NCBI GenBank assembly: GCA_963722665.1
Contig: CAVRNW010000001.1
Span: forward strand, 7,536 to 71,535
Source of the DNA: Site-B1 sp963722665
Lineage (GTDB): Bacteria > Bacteroidota > Bacteroidia > Flavobacteriales > Flavobacteriaceae
Reading direction: 5' to 3'
Length of the DNA: 64,000 bases
Each line of letters begins with the position of its first letter. Within the stretch, counting starts at the first letter, position 1. The translations under genes and the position numbers were made by a program. Shown here one piece after another: positions 37,336-46,486 of the stretch. Below the pieces are notes generated by a model. It was not told the origin of the DNA. It saw nothing but the letters and a program-made list of their open reading frames with translations, and searched no databases.

Positions 37336-38340
37336 ATGTTAGAAGGGATAGAATTTGTAAACAAACAATTTTTCTGGCTGTTTTTATTGCTGCCACTAGC
37401 TATCCTTTGGTATGTTTTAAAGCAAAATAAACAAACGGCCGAATTAAAAATGTCTTCCTTAAAAGGGTTCAAAATTTCAAATTCGTTTTTACCAAAACTT
37501 AAACATTTATTGTTCGCTTTTAGGCTATTGGCATTGGTTTTAATAATAATGGGATTAGCAAGACCTCAAACAGTGGATGTTAGCACTAAAACAAAGACCA
37601 CAAGAGGCATTGACATTATTATTGCCATAGATGTTTCGGCAAGCATGCTGGCCAAGGATTTGAGACCTAATAGACTGGAAGCACTAAAAAGTGTAGCGGC
37701 AGAATTTATTAACGGAAGGCCGAATGATAGAATAGGATTGGTAGAATATGCCGGGGAGAGCTATACAAAAACACCTATAACAAGCGATAAGTCTATTATT
37801 TTAAAATCACTGAAAAGCATAGAATACAACACTATCATTGAAGGAGGAACAGCAATTGGAATGGGACTTGCAACATCAGTTAACCGATTAAAAGACAGTA
37901 AAGCTAAAAGTAAAGTGATCATTTTATTGACAGATGGGGTTAATAATTCCGGGTTTATAGATCCAAAAATGGCAAGTGATCTGGCAGTAGAATATGGTAT
38001 AAAAACATATACCATTGGCTTAGGTACAAACGGGATGGCCTTATCACCTATAGCAATTAAACCCAATGGAACTTTTCAATACGGGAGAGTGCAGGTAGAG
38101 ATAGATGAGGATCTACTGAAAGAAATTGCTGAAGCAACCGGAGGGAAATATTTCAGAGCAACGAATAACGAAAAATTAAAGGAAATCTATAAAGAGATCA
38201 ATAAACTGGAAAAAACCGATGTTGAGGAGTTTAAATTCTATAATTACGAAGAAAAATATAGGCCACTGATTCTGTTAGCCGGAATATTTTTAATGTTAGA
38301 ATTATTATTAAGATTTACAATTTTCAGAAGTTTTGTTTAA
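37336..38340 (+). CDS. batA: VWA domain protein BatA
   Basis: A 334-residue inner-membrane protein with two N-terminal helices (about 12-25 and 56-74), a VWA domain with intact MIDAS motif (IAIDVSASMLA, the first DxSxS, then LTDGVNNSG), and a C-terminal helix (PLILLAGIFLMLELLLRF). It binds a divalent metal and should contact BatB and BatC. It starts on the base after the preceding stop. The Bat system was named for aerotolerance in Bacteroides, but its mechanism is unresolved. Confidence 0.9.
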   Translation: MLEGIEFVNKQFFWLFLLLPLAILWYVLKQNKQTAELKMSSLKGFKISNSFLPKLKHLLFAFRLLALVLIIMGLARPQTVDVSTKTKTTRGIDIIIAIDVSASMLAKDLRPNRLEALKSVAAEFINGRPNDRIGLVEYAGESYTKTPITSDKSIILKSLKSIEYNTIIEGGTAIGMGLATSVNRLKDSKAKSKVIILLTDGVNNSGFIDPKMASDLAVEYGIKTYTIGLGTNGMALSPIAIKPNGTFQYGRVQVEIDEDLLKEIAEATGGKYFRATNNEKLKEIYKEINKLEKTDVEEFKFYNYEEKYRPLILLAGIFLMLELLLRFTIFRSFV

Positions 38341-38399
38341 AATAGAATCAAGAAAATAGAACCAAGAACCAAGGCTTAATTGTATTGGGATTTATAAAA

Positions 38400-38828
38400 A
38401 TGAATGAGTTAATTGAACATAAAAGTTGGTGGAAACTAAATAGGAAATGGTTTATTCCTGTGATGATAACAGTATTAATAGGAATGGGACTAATTTTTAA
38501 TTCAAAAGTTGGAGAAAGTATTACAGATATTACAAGGGCTTATACTGATGCTTCTATTTATGAAAATGCTTTAGATTTAGCTCAAAAAAATAATCAAATA
38601 AAGAAATTGTTGGGTGAGTTAAAACCAATAGATAAAATGGCAATTTTTGAAGGTTCTGTGATATATTCCGATAATAATAACTCTGTTGATATGAGTTTAA
38701 GAGTGAAAGGCTCTAAAGGAAAAGGTAAAATTGATATTTCTGCTGATAAAAAAGAAGCAAAATGGAATTATAGTAAAATTAATATTAGAATAAAAGATCC
38801 GAAACAAACAATTAAAATTTTAAAATGA
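38400..38828 (+). CDS. cytochrome oxidase assembly (Coa1-like) family protein
   Basis: A 142-residue single-pass membrane protein. The N-terminal helix (PVMITVLIGMGLIF) precedes a Coa1-like domain with SVDMSLRVKGSKGKGKIDIS and a final KIRIK-type strand (NIRIKDPKQTIKIL). By family knowledge Coa1 helps mature cytochrome c oxidase subunit 1 in yeast; the bacterial members are less studied. I start at the ATG at 38400, since the upstream TTG at 38385 lies in repeat-like spacer. Its place between batA and batB is unusual and suggests recent insertion. Confidence 0.75.
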   Translation: MNELIEHKSWWKLNRKWFIPVMITVLIGMGLIFNSKVGESITDITRAYTDASIYENALDLAQKNNQIKKLLGELKPIDKMAIFEGSVIYSDNNNSVDMSLRVKGSKGKGKIDISADKKEAKWNYSKINIRIKDPKQTIKILK

Positions 38829-38888
38829 AATTATTCATGTATTAGAGGCAAAAACTGCCAACTGAATACTGCAAACTGAAGATTTAAC

Positions 38889-39926
38889 ATGTATCAATTA
38901 GAAGAAAGAATATGGTTTTGGCTGTTGCTATTAATACCGATTATATTGGTACTCTTTGCTATACTGCAGATCTGGAAACAGAAGATCCAAAATAAGTTTT
39001 CCGACAGGAAGTTATTGAAAAAACTTTCCCCTAACAGATCTCTGCTAAAATCACTTTTAAAGATTTGCTTGATTTGTCTTGCAATAGCATGCCTGGTCAT
39101 TGCACTGGTCAATCCTAAAATTGGGACCAAATTAGAGACGATAAAACGTGAAGGAGTTGATATAGTGTTTGCTGTTGATGTTTCAAAAAGTATGCTTGCC
39201 GAGGATATTGCTCCAAATCGACTTGAAAAGTCAAAACAACTGGTAACTCAAATCATTAATAATTTGGCCAGTGACAGAATCGGAATTATTGCTTATGCAG
39301 GAAAGGCATTTCCGCAATTACCTATAACAACAGACTATGCCTCTGCGAAGATGTTTTTACAAAATATGAATACTGATATGTTGTCATCTCAAGGGACAGC
39401 AATAGATGAAGCAATTGATTTGGCAAAAACATACTTTGATGATGAAGAGCAAACCAATAGGGTGCTGATTATTATTTCTGATGGTGAAGATCATGGTGAC
39501 AGAGCTGTTGAAGCCGCAGAAGAGGCCAGTGAAGAGGGTATAAAAATATTTACCATTGGAGTAGGTAATACAAAAGGAGGGCCAATCCCTATTAAGAGAG
39601 ATGGTATTGTATTAAATTACAAGAAAGATAGTGAAGGAGAGACTGTAATTACAAAATTGGATGAGATAACCCTTCAAAAAATTGCTAATAAGGCGAATGG
39701 GGCTTATATCAATGGAAAAAATACCAATGAAGTTGTAGAACAAATTAGAGATATATTGAACAAAATGGACAAGCAGGAATTCGAATCAAAACAAATAGCG
39801 GAATTCAAGGACCAATTCCAATGGTTTTTAGGCTTTGCATTCTTCTTTTTGTTTATAGATATTTTCCTGTTAGATAGAAAGACAGAATGGATAAAGAAGT
39901 TGAATTTGTTTAATGAAAATTTTTAA
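38889..39926 (+). CDS. batB: VWA domain protein BatB
   Basis: A 345-residue relative of BatA: two N-terminal helices, a VWA domain with MIDAS motif FAVDVSKSMLAEDI and ISDGEDHGD, and a C-terminal helix (FLGFAFFFLFIDIFLL). The sequence is similar enough to BatA to be an old duplicate. It lies after the Coa1-like gene; the spacer holds ACTGC/AACTG word repeats (38855-38880). Confidence 0.9.
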   Translation: MYQLEERIWFWLLLLIPIILVLFAILQIWKQKIQNKFSDRKLLKKLSPNRSLLKSLLKICLICLAIACLVIALVNPKIGTKLETIKREGVDIVFAVDVSKSMLAEDIAPNRLEKSKQLVTQIINNLASDRIGIIAYAGKAFPQLPITTDYASAKMFLQNMNTDMLSSQGTAIDEAIDLAKTYFDDEEQTNRVLIIISDGEDHGDRAVEAAEEASEEGIKIFTIGVGNTKGGPIPIKRDGIVLNYKKDSEGETVITKLDEITLQKIANKANGAYINGKNTNEVVEQIRDILNKMDKQEFESKQIAEFKDQFQWFLGFAFFFLFIDIFLLDRKTEWIKKLNLFNENF

Positions 39927-40073
39927 TTTCTACTAAAGTCAGGAGCCTTTAAAAAATCAAGAAGGATGAATAACGGATATTTTATAAAACCTTTAACTGT
40001 ATCAAAGCTATTTGTTTTATAATTTCGTCAATAAAAAGTTACCATTCCTAAACAGGTTGGGAATACATGTAAA

Positions 40074-40874
40074 ATGAAGAAAATAGGATTCATATTGATC
40101 ATTTTGACCACCTTATTGAGCTATGCTCAAAAGAAGGACCTGGCATTACAAAAATCTAATGATTATGTATATCAAGGAAATGAATTACTTTCAGAAGATT
40201 TTATATCGGCAGAAATGGAATATCGCAAAGCTATTTCAAAAAGCCCTTCAAATGCAGTAGGCAATTATAACTTAGGGAATGCTTATTACAAGAACAAAAA
40301 GTTTAGCGAAGCCCTAATTAGGCATCAGGAGGCTATTAAATCTGCAACTACAAAAGACGAAAAGCATAGGGCATATCATAATATTGGTAATACTTTGATG
40401 CAGAATAAACAGTGCAAGGAAGCAGTTGAGGCGTATAAGAATGCATTAAGGAACAATCCTAATGACGATGAGTCCAGATATAATCTTGGACTAGCCAAAG
40501 AATGTGCTAAAGAGGAAGGAGGAGGAGAGGATCAAAATCAGGACCAGAAAGACGATCAGAATAAAGAAGATAATAAGGAAAAACAGGACGAGGGCGATAA
40601 TAAAGAAGACAAAAAAGACGAGGGTGATCAGGACGAAAAAGAAGGCGATCAAAAGGAAGATGATCAGGGAAAACCTAAGGATGAAAAAGAGGACAAGGGA
40701 CAAGGAGAAAATGAGAAAAAAGATCAAAAACCTAAACCACAACCAGGACAATTGTCTCCTCAACAAATAAAAAACCTTTTGGAAGCAATGAATGATCAGG
40801 AAAAGCAAGTACAGGAAAAAATAAATGCGCAAAAAGCAAAAGGAATTCAAGTCCAAACGGATAAAGATTGGTAG
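40074..40874 (+). CDS. batC: TPR protein BatC with acidic low-complexity tail
   Basis: A 266-residue secreted or membrane-anchored protein. A signal peptide (IGFILIILTTLLSYAQ) precedes three TPR motifs (about 35-140, including NAVGNYNLGNAYY and HNIGNTLMQNKQCKEAVEAY). Residues 145-220 are almost only D, E, K, Q, G and N, followed by QPGQLSPQQIKNLLEAMNDQ. TPRs bind protein partners, here presumably BatA/B. The tail should be disordered. It begins 147 bases after batB and 9 bases before batD. Confidence 0.88.
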   Translation: MKKIGFILIILTTLLSYAQKKDLALQKSNDYVYQGNELLSEDFISAEMEYRKAISKSPSNAVGNYNLGNAYYKNKKFSEALIRHQEAIKSATTKDEKHRAYHNIGNTLMQNKQCKEAVEAYKNALRNNPNDDESRYNLGLAKECAKEEGGGEDQNQDQKDDQNKEDNKEKQDEGDNKEDKKDEGDQDEKEGDQKEDDQGKPKDEKEDKGQGENEKKDQKPKPQPGQLSPQQIKNLLEAMNDQEKQVQEKINAQKAKGIQVQTDKDW

Positions 40875-40883
40875 TAAGAACAA

Positions 40884-42650
40884 ATGAAAAATGTTAAAAA
40901 CATAGTATTGATTTTATTTCTTATTTCTGGTTTAGCCAACGCTCAGGTTAAATTTGAGGTTAAGGTGAGTAAGAATAATCTTGGTATTAATGAGAGATTG
41001 CGTGTAGATTTTGAAATGAACCAAGATGGAGACAATTTTAATCCTCCTGATTTTGCAAATTTTACAGTAGTTGGAGGCCCAAACCAATCTGTTAGCAATT
41101 CCTGGATAAATGGCAAAAGATCCTATTCAAAAACCTACAGTTATTTCTTGTCTCCTAGAAAAAGAGGCGCTTATTTAATCGATCAGGCAACTATAGAAAT
41201 TGACGGACAAATTTTTAAAACCAGTCCGGTAAAAATAACAGTAACTGCGGCTGTTGATAAACCTAAAGACCCTAATGATCCAGAATACATTGCTTCAGAA
41301 AATATACATTTAGTTGCAGAAGTATCTAATTCTAATCCATATTTAAATCAGGCCATTACGGTTGTTTATAAGTTGTATGTTTCACCAAATACCGGGGTGA
41401 GTAATTGGCGTGAAATTGACAATCCAAGATTTAATGATTTCTGGAGTCAGAATATAGATATAAAAGGACTTAAAGTCGAAAATGGCACATACAACGGAGA
41501 AGATTACAGGTATGTCGTTTTGAGAAGAACTGTTCTATATCCACAAAAAACAGGGAAACTGGATATAGAACCTTTAAGCCTTGACATTACTGTTGACGTC
41601 CCAACCAACAGAAGGGATATTTTTGGAGGACGATTAATGAAGCAAGTTCACAAAACTGTTTCAGCAGGTAATAGAACTATAAATGTAAAACCTTTGCCTG
41701 AAGCAGAAAAACCAATAGACTTTACCGGTGCTGTTGGCAACTTTGATTTTAAGGTAACAACTTCAAAGACTGAATTGAATGCTACAGAGTCCCTACAGGC
41801 AAAAGTAAAAGTTTCAGGAAATGGAAATTTAAAGCTTTTTGAGTTACCTAAATTAACTGTCCCAAGTTCTTTAGAGGTTTATGAGCCTGAAAAAGAAGAC
41901 AACATAAACACTTCAATTCAGGGAATGCAGGGAGAACGTACAGAGAGTTATACTATTGTTCCTCAGTACAAAGGGAAGTATCCTATTCCGAGTATTTCTT
42001 TTTCTTATTTTGATCCTAGAACAGAAAGATATCGAAGACTGTCTTCTAGTGAAATTGTAATAGACGTTTTGGAAGGACCTGCCAAAGGCGGCATTTCAAG
42101 CAACCAGCCCAATAATAATTTTAAGCAACAAGTTGTAGCAAATAACAACCAGTTTGCTTTCATAAAAACTAACACAGAATTCTTACCTCAGGAATCTAAA
42201 CATTTCTTTAGATCTAAATTGTTTTGGAGCAGTTTGGTTTTGCCATTATTGGCCATTCCATTAGTTATCGTATTTAGACGAGAAAAAGCCCTTAGAGATG
42301 CAGATTTCGAAGGTATCAGGATAAGAAAGGCTGATAAATTGGCAAGAAAATATTTAAGCGAATCGAAAAAGTCATTAGGAAATAAGGAATCCTTTTATGT
42401 GGCACTGGAAAAAGCACTTCATAATTATTTAAAAGCCAAATTACGAATAGAATCCTCAGATCTTAGCAAGGAAAAAATTACAACCTTATTGGGTGAAAAA
42501 AAGGTAACTGAATCAACTATATCAGAATTCCTTATACTTTTAAAAAGCTGTGAATTAGCCAGATATACACCATCTTCTAAGGTAGAAATGCGTAAGGATT
42601 ATAATAAAGCATCCAAAACAATTTCAATGCTAGATAAACAAATTAGTTAA
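40884..42650 (+). CDS. batD: BatD family protein
   Basis: A 588-residue membrane protein. After a signal peptide (ILFLISGLANAQ), repeated Ig-like periplasmic domains fill about 20-440, including GGPNQSVSNSWINGKRS and YRYVVLRRTVLYPQKTGK, which are family hallmarks. A single membrane helix (LFWSSLVLPLLAIPLVIVF, about 450-470) and a cytoplasmic helical domain complete it. It follows batC directly and is 1 base ahead of batE. Full-length for the family. Confidence 0.9.
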   Translation: MKNVKNIVLILFLISGLANAQVKFEVKVSKNNLGINERLRVDFEMNQDGDNFNPPDFANFTVVGGPNQSVSNSWINGKRSYSKTYSYFLSPRKRGAYLIDQATIEIDGQIFKTSPVKITVTAAVDKPKDPNDPEYIASENIHLVAEVSNSNPYLNQAITVVYKLYVSPNTGVSNWREIDNPRFNDFWSQNIDIKGLKVENGTYNGEDYRYVVLRRTVLYPQKTGKLDIEPLSLDITVDVPTNRRDIFGGRLMKQVHKTVSAGNRTINVKPLPEAEKPIDFTGAVGNFDFKVTTSKTELNATESLQAKVKVSGNGNLKLFELPKLTVPSSLEVYEPEKEDNINTSIQGMQGERTESYTIVPQYKGKYPIPSISFSYFDPRTERYRRLSSSEIVIDVLEGPAKGGISSNQPNNNFKQQVVANNNQFAFIKTNTEFLPQESKHFFRSKLFWSSLVLPLLAIPLVIVFRREKALRDADFEGIRIRKADKLARKYLSESKKSLGNKESFYVALEKALHNYLKAKLRIESSDLSKEKITTLLGEKKVTESTISEFLILLKSCELARYTPSSKVEMRKDYNKASKTISMLDKQIS

Positions 42651-42651
42651 T

Positions 42652-43410
42652 ATGAAATCTATTTTATACATACTAACACTTTTGTTAAGCTTAATAGCTT
42701 CAGCTCAGAATGAGTCACTATTTGAAGAGGGTAATACCCTTTACAGTAATGGAAAATATTACGAAGCTATTGAGAAATATGATGAAGTTTTGAATTCCGG
42801 CTACCATTCTGCGGAGGTCTATTTTAACTTAGGTAATGCTCATTATAAACTTAATCGAATTGCACCCAGTATTTATTATTATGAAAAGGCTTTACAGCTT
42901 GCCCCTGATGATAAAGAGATCTTGAATAATTTATCCTTTGCACAAAATATGACGATCGATGCCATTGAAACTGTGCCGGAAATAGGGATTTCCAGATTTC
43001 TCAGAAACACAATAAATACTTTTAGCTTTGATACATGGGCTTATCTATCCGTATCATTTATGATCTTGTTTATCATTCTGTTTATGGCATATTATTTTAC
43101 TTCATTAACAGGTAAAAAGAGATTTGCTTTTGTCACCAGTATTATTTCTGTTTTTTTAACACTACTCTTTTTATCATTTGCTTTTAAAAAGCAGACTATG
43201 GACAACAAAGACAATCCCGCAATTATTTTTTCAAAGGAAGCCATGGTTAGAACAGACCCAAATCTTAGTGGAGAAGAGGCGTTTAGATTGCATGAAGGCA
43301 CTAAGGTTCAGGTTATTGACACCATTAATAACTGGGCAGAAGTTTTATTAGTTGATGGCAAAACCGGATGGATCACAACCGACAACATTAAACTGTTGAA
43401 GAAAATATAA
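42652..43410 (+). CDS. batE: TPR and SH3 domain protein BatE
   Basis: A 252-residue protein: signal peptide ending SLIASAQ, TPR motifs (about 20-100, with YFNLGNAHYKLNRIAPSIYYYE), two membrane helices (about 125-145 and 157-175) and a C-terminal SH3-like domain (AMVRTDPNLSGEEAFRLHEG to GKTGWITTDNI). SH3-like domains of this kind bind peptidoglycan or proteins in the periplasm. Last gene of the Bat operon. Confidence 0.88.
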   Translation: MKSILYILTLLLSLIASAQNESLFEEGNTLYSNGKYYEAIEKYDEVLNSGYHSAEVYFNLGNAHYKLNRIAPSIYYYEKALQLAPDDKEILNNLSFAQNMTIDAIETVPEIGISRFLRNTINTFSFDTWAYLSVSFMILFIILFMAYYFTSLTGKKRFAFVTSIISVFLTLLFLSFAFKKQTMDNKDNPAIIFSKEAMVRTDPNLSGEEAFRLHEGTKVQVIDTINNWAEVLLVDGKTGWITTDNIKLLKKI

Positions 43411-43442
43411 TTGTATTTAAGCCTTCACTTTGCAAGAAATTT

Positions 43443-43450
43443 TATATTTG
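43443..43450 (+). promoter_or_regulatory. -7 box before the small membrane-anchored protein
   Basis: TATATTTG, 20 bases before the start at 43470. It suggests this small gene is transcribed independently of the Bat operon. Confidence 0.45.
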
Positions 43451-43469
43451 CAGCAAACCAATTGATGAA

Positions 43470-43760
43470 ATGACCAAAAAGGCGATTTCAATTTTCTTTA
43501 CTATTTTATTCATGGCATTTATTACTGCGCCATCCATAATCGTTGTGATTGACGACTCCATTGATGTTTCTGTACTTTTCGGTAATACGGAAGAAGAAGA
43601 AAATGAAAAGAATACCAATTTGGAAATACTTCACATAAGCAATTCTAATAATCGCGAAGATTTTCTATCCTCAATTAATGAATTGTATTTGGAATATAGG
43701 TTTAATTACTATTCTATTCCGCATTTAAATTTAATTAGCCCTCCTCCCGAATATATTTAA
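43470..43760 (+). CDS. small hypothetical protein with N-terminal membrane helix
   Basis: I do not recognise this 96-residue protein. The first 28 residues are hydrophobic (ISIFFTILFMAFITAPSIIV), as a signal peptide or anchor, followed by an acidic stretch (NTEEEENEKN) and a tyrosine-rich end with SPPPEY. It has its own -7 box and lies between batE and a carbonic anhydrase. No metal-binding or catalytic motif is visible. Confidence 0.6.
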   Translation: MTKKAISIFFTILFMAFITAPSIIVVIDDSIDVSVLFGNTEEEENEKNTNLEILHISNSNNREDFLSSINELYLEYRFNYYSIPHLNLISPPPEYI

Positions 43761-43865
43761 CAGAATATCAAATTAGTAGGATTAATTGCCATTTGTTGAA
43801 TATTAATCTCTATTTGTCTTACCAGAGTAGTTTTATCAAAAAATATTTATTTTAAAGCATAAATT

Positions 43866-44495
43866 ATGAAAGCACATACAAGAGAAACACAGGCTACAAT
43901 GACGCCTAATAAGGCATTGCAATTTTTAAAGGAAGGAAATCAACGATTCCAAAACAATTTAAAAGCAAACAGAAATCTTTTAGAGCAGGTGAATGATACA
44001 AGCGAGGGTCAATTTCCATTTGCGACAATATTAAGTTGTATTGACTCAAGAGTTTCAGCAGAGTTAGTTTTTGATCAAGGTCTGGGAGATATTTTCAGTG
44101 TAAGAATTGCCGGGAATTTTGTCAATGAAGACATATTGGGAAGCATGGAATTTGCATGTAAATTGGCCGGAACAAAACTAATTGTTGTATTAGGACATAC
44201 TAGTTGCGGAGCGGTTAAAGGAGCCTGTGACAATGCTAAGATGGGTAATCTGACAAAACTGATTGAAAAAATAACACCTGCTGTAGATGCTGTTATCGAG
44301 CCACAAGATACTAAATTAAGAAACTCATCCAATCTGGAGTTTGTTGATTCGGTTGCAGAAAAAAATGTGCAATTGACAATAGACAGGATTCACAAGGAAA
44401 GCCCAATACTTACCGAAATGGAAAAAAGTGATGAAATAAAGATTATAGGAGCTATGTATGACATCAATACAGGAGAAGTAACTTTTTTCGAATAA
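43866..44495 (+). CDS. beta-carbonic anhydrase (first copy)
   Basis: Interconverts CO2 and bicarbonate. The 209-residue protein has SCIDSRVSAE (zinc Cys and the Asp-Arg dyad) and GHTSCGAVKGA (zinc His and Cys). It belongs to a different subgroup from the copy at 46483-47109: the motifs match only in the core. No signal peptide is obvious, so it is cytoplasmic. It lies 125 bases before the SulP gene, with which it probably functions. Confidence 0.93.
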   Translation: MKAHTRETQATMTPNKALQFLKEGNQRFQNNLKANRNLLEQVNDTSEGQFPFATILSCIDSRVSAELVFDQGLGDIFSVRIAGNFVNEDILGSMEFACKLAGTKLIVVLGHTSCGAVKGACDNAKMGNLTKLIEKITPAVDAVIEPQDTKLRNSSNLEFVDSVAEKNVQLTIDRIHKESPILTEMEKSDEIKIIGAMYDINTGEVTFFE

Positions 44496-44620
44496 TCTGG
44501 ATTCCCTATGGGAAAATGAAAAAGAAAGAATTTTTAACAGAACTATAAGAAACTAGTAAACATGATTTTTCTGTTTTAATAAAATTTGTAATTACTAATG
44601 GCTAAAAAATAAACAAGACA

Positions 44621-46486
44621 ATGAAAAATTTATTTTCAAATATTAAAGGAGATGCCTTCGGTGGAATAACAGCAGGTATTGTTGCATTACCATTAGCACT
44701 GGCGTTTGGTGTGTCTTCTGGATTGGGACCTAGCGCAGGTCTTTATGGTGCTATTTTTATAAGTTTCTTTGCTGCTCTTTTTGGCGGGACTAGTACTCAA
44801 ATATCCGGACCAACTGCCCCAATGACTGCGGTAAGTATGATTGTTATTGCAGGCATTATTGCAGCTAATGATGGAGATGTAAATAAAGCATTGCCTTCCA
44901 TATTGACGGTATTTTTATTAGCTGGATTATTTCAAATTGGACTAGGTGGATTGGGACTTGGAAAGTATATCCGATACATACCATATCCCGTCGTATCAGG
45001 ATTTATGACGGCAATTGGGGTTATAATTATTATCACTCAAATACTTCCCTCACTAGGATATTATCCTAAAGAAGATGTCAATTTTGTCGAACAGTTTAAA
45101 CCTGTGGCAGAAGAAGTAATACTTGAAAACATACTTAAAGATGAAGCAGGTGAAGGCATTTTGGTTTTGGAGGATTTCAAGGAAACAATCAATAGGGCTG
45201 GTGTTATTTCCCAAGACGATATTCTAAAAGAATCCCAGACACTGGCTGCAAAAGAGGCTTCAGGAGCTTATGGAGCTTTAAAAGTAATCCCAAGGGCTTT
45301 ACAAAATATTAATTGGCTGGAGCTAATTTTGGCATTGGGAACAATTATTATAATTTTTGGGTTTAAACGGATTACTACTATAATTCCAAGTACTTTGGTA
45401 GCACTTTTAGTGATGTCTGGAATTGCTGTTGGATTTGGATTGGATTACAGACCAATTGAAGAAATACCAAGTGGATTACCAATTCCTAGACTGGAGATTT
45501 TTTCCGAGTTCAGTATAAGTAGCATCACTCCATACATATTTACTGCACTTACTTTATCGCTTTTAGGAGCAATCGATTCGCTTTTAACCAGTGTAGTAGC
45601 CGATAATATGACCAAAACCAAGCACAATCCAAATAAAGAATTGGTTGGTCAAGGAATAGGAAATAGTATTGCTGCATTATTTGGAGGTATTCCGGGAGCA
45701 GGAGCAACCATCCGTACAGTTGTAAATATCAATTCTGGAGGAAAAACAAGATTGTCTGGAATGATTGCCGGGGTGATGTTATTTATAATTTTATTGGCTT
45801 TGGCTCCGATTGCTTCACGGATTCCAGCTGCTGTTTTAGCGGGAATTTTGATAACTGTTGGAATTGGCGTTATGGACTATAAAGGGTTGAAGGCAATTCC
45901 ATATTTGCCAAAAGATGTAAAAATTGGGCCTTTAAAATTTAGTATGGAGGTAGTAATAATGCTTACTGTTTTAGGTCTGTCAACATTTTGGAACCTGGTT
46001 TATGCAGTTGGAATAGGATTGGTAATAGCATCATTGATGTTCATGAAGAAGATTGGAGACCTTACTGCAGAAAGGAGTGATGTTAAGCCACTAAAAGAAG
46101 AAGCATGGGCCGATGAATCTAATTTTCCTGATAAATTAAAGGAAGAAGTATTTATTAAACACCTTAAAGGACCCTTGTTTTTTGGATCAACTAGCGACTT
46201 TCAGCAATTGACTAAACAAATACCGGATACAGCATCTTATGTTATTTTAAGATTAGGAAGGATGCAGTATATGGATCAGTCAGGGCTATATGCAATGGAG
46301 GATATGCTACTGGATCTAAAGAGCAAAAATGTAGAAGTTGTTTTTGTGAATCTTTTAGAACAACCACGGTATTTGATGGAACGAATTGATATTATCCCTG
46401 ATTTTGTTCCTGAAGAACGTATTTTTAAAAACTTCAATACATGTGTCAATTGGATCAAGGAACACGTTAAAGACAATCATAAATGA
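44621..46486 (+). CDS. SulP family anion transporter, probable bicarbonate uptake
   Basis: A 621-residue transporter. GGITAGIVALPLALAFGVSSG is the SulP start (split here as GGITAGIVALPLALA and FGVSSG), followed by about 11-12 hydrophobic helices and a C-terminal STAS domain (about 500-621, with VILRLGRMQYMDQSG). An extra hydrophilic stretch (about 160-225) interrupts the membrane region after YYPKEDV. SulP proteins carry sulfate, chloride or bicarbonate. The two flanking carbonic anhydrases, the second overlapping its stop as ATGA, favour bicarbonate (BicA-like). The substrate is inference. Confidence 0.9.
   Translation: MKNLFSNIKGDAFGGITAGIVALPLALAFGVSSGLGPSAGLYGAIFISFFAALFGGTSTQISGPTAPMTAVSMIVIAGIIAANDGDVNKALPSILTVFLLAGLFQIGLGGLGLGKYIRYIPYPVVSGFMTAIGVIIIITQILPSLGYYPKEDVNFVEQFKPVAEEVILENILKDEAGEGILVLEDFKETINRAGVISQDDILKESQTLAAKEASGAYGALKVIPRALQNINWLELILALGTIIIIFGFKRITTIIPSTLVALLVMSGIAVGFGLDYRPIEEIPSGLPIPRLEIFSEFSISSITPYIFTALTLSLLGAIDSLLTSVVADNMTKTKHNPNKELVGQGIGNSIAALFGGIPGAGATIRTVVNINSGGKTRLSGMIAGVMLFIILLALAPIASRIPAAVLAGILITVGIGVMDYKGLKAIPYLPKDVKIGPLKFSMEVVIMLTVLGLSTFWNLVYAVGIGLVIASLMFMKKIGDLTAERSDVKPLKEEAWADESNFPDKLKEEVFIKHLKGPLFFGSTSDFQQLTKQIPDTASYVILRLGRMQYMDQSGLYAMEDMLLDLKSKNVEVVFVNLLEQPRYLMERIDIIPDFVPEERIFKNFNTCVNWIKEHVKDNHK

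Noticed and set aside
38385..38399. TTG start for the Coa1-like gene
   Set aside because: The ATG at 38400 is 15 bases further on and gives a normal N-terminus; the extra residues come from repeat-like spacer.
40491..40883. Minus-strand frame of 130 codons and plus-strand frame of 88 codons over batC
   Set aside because: Both are shadows of the low-complexity charged region of batC.
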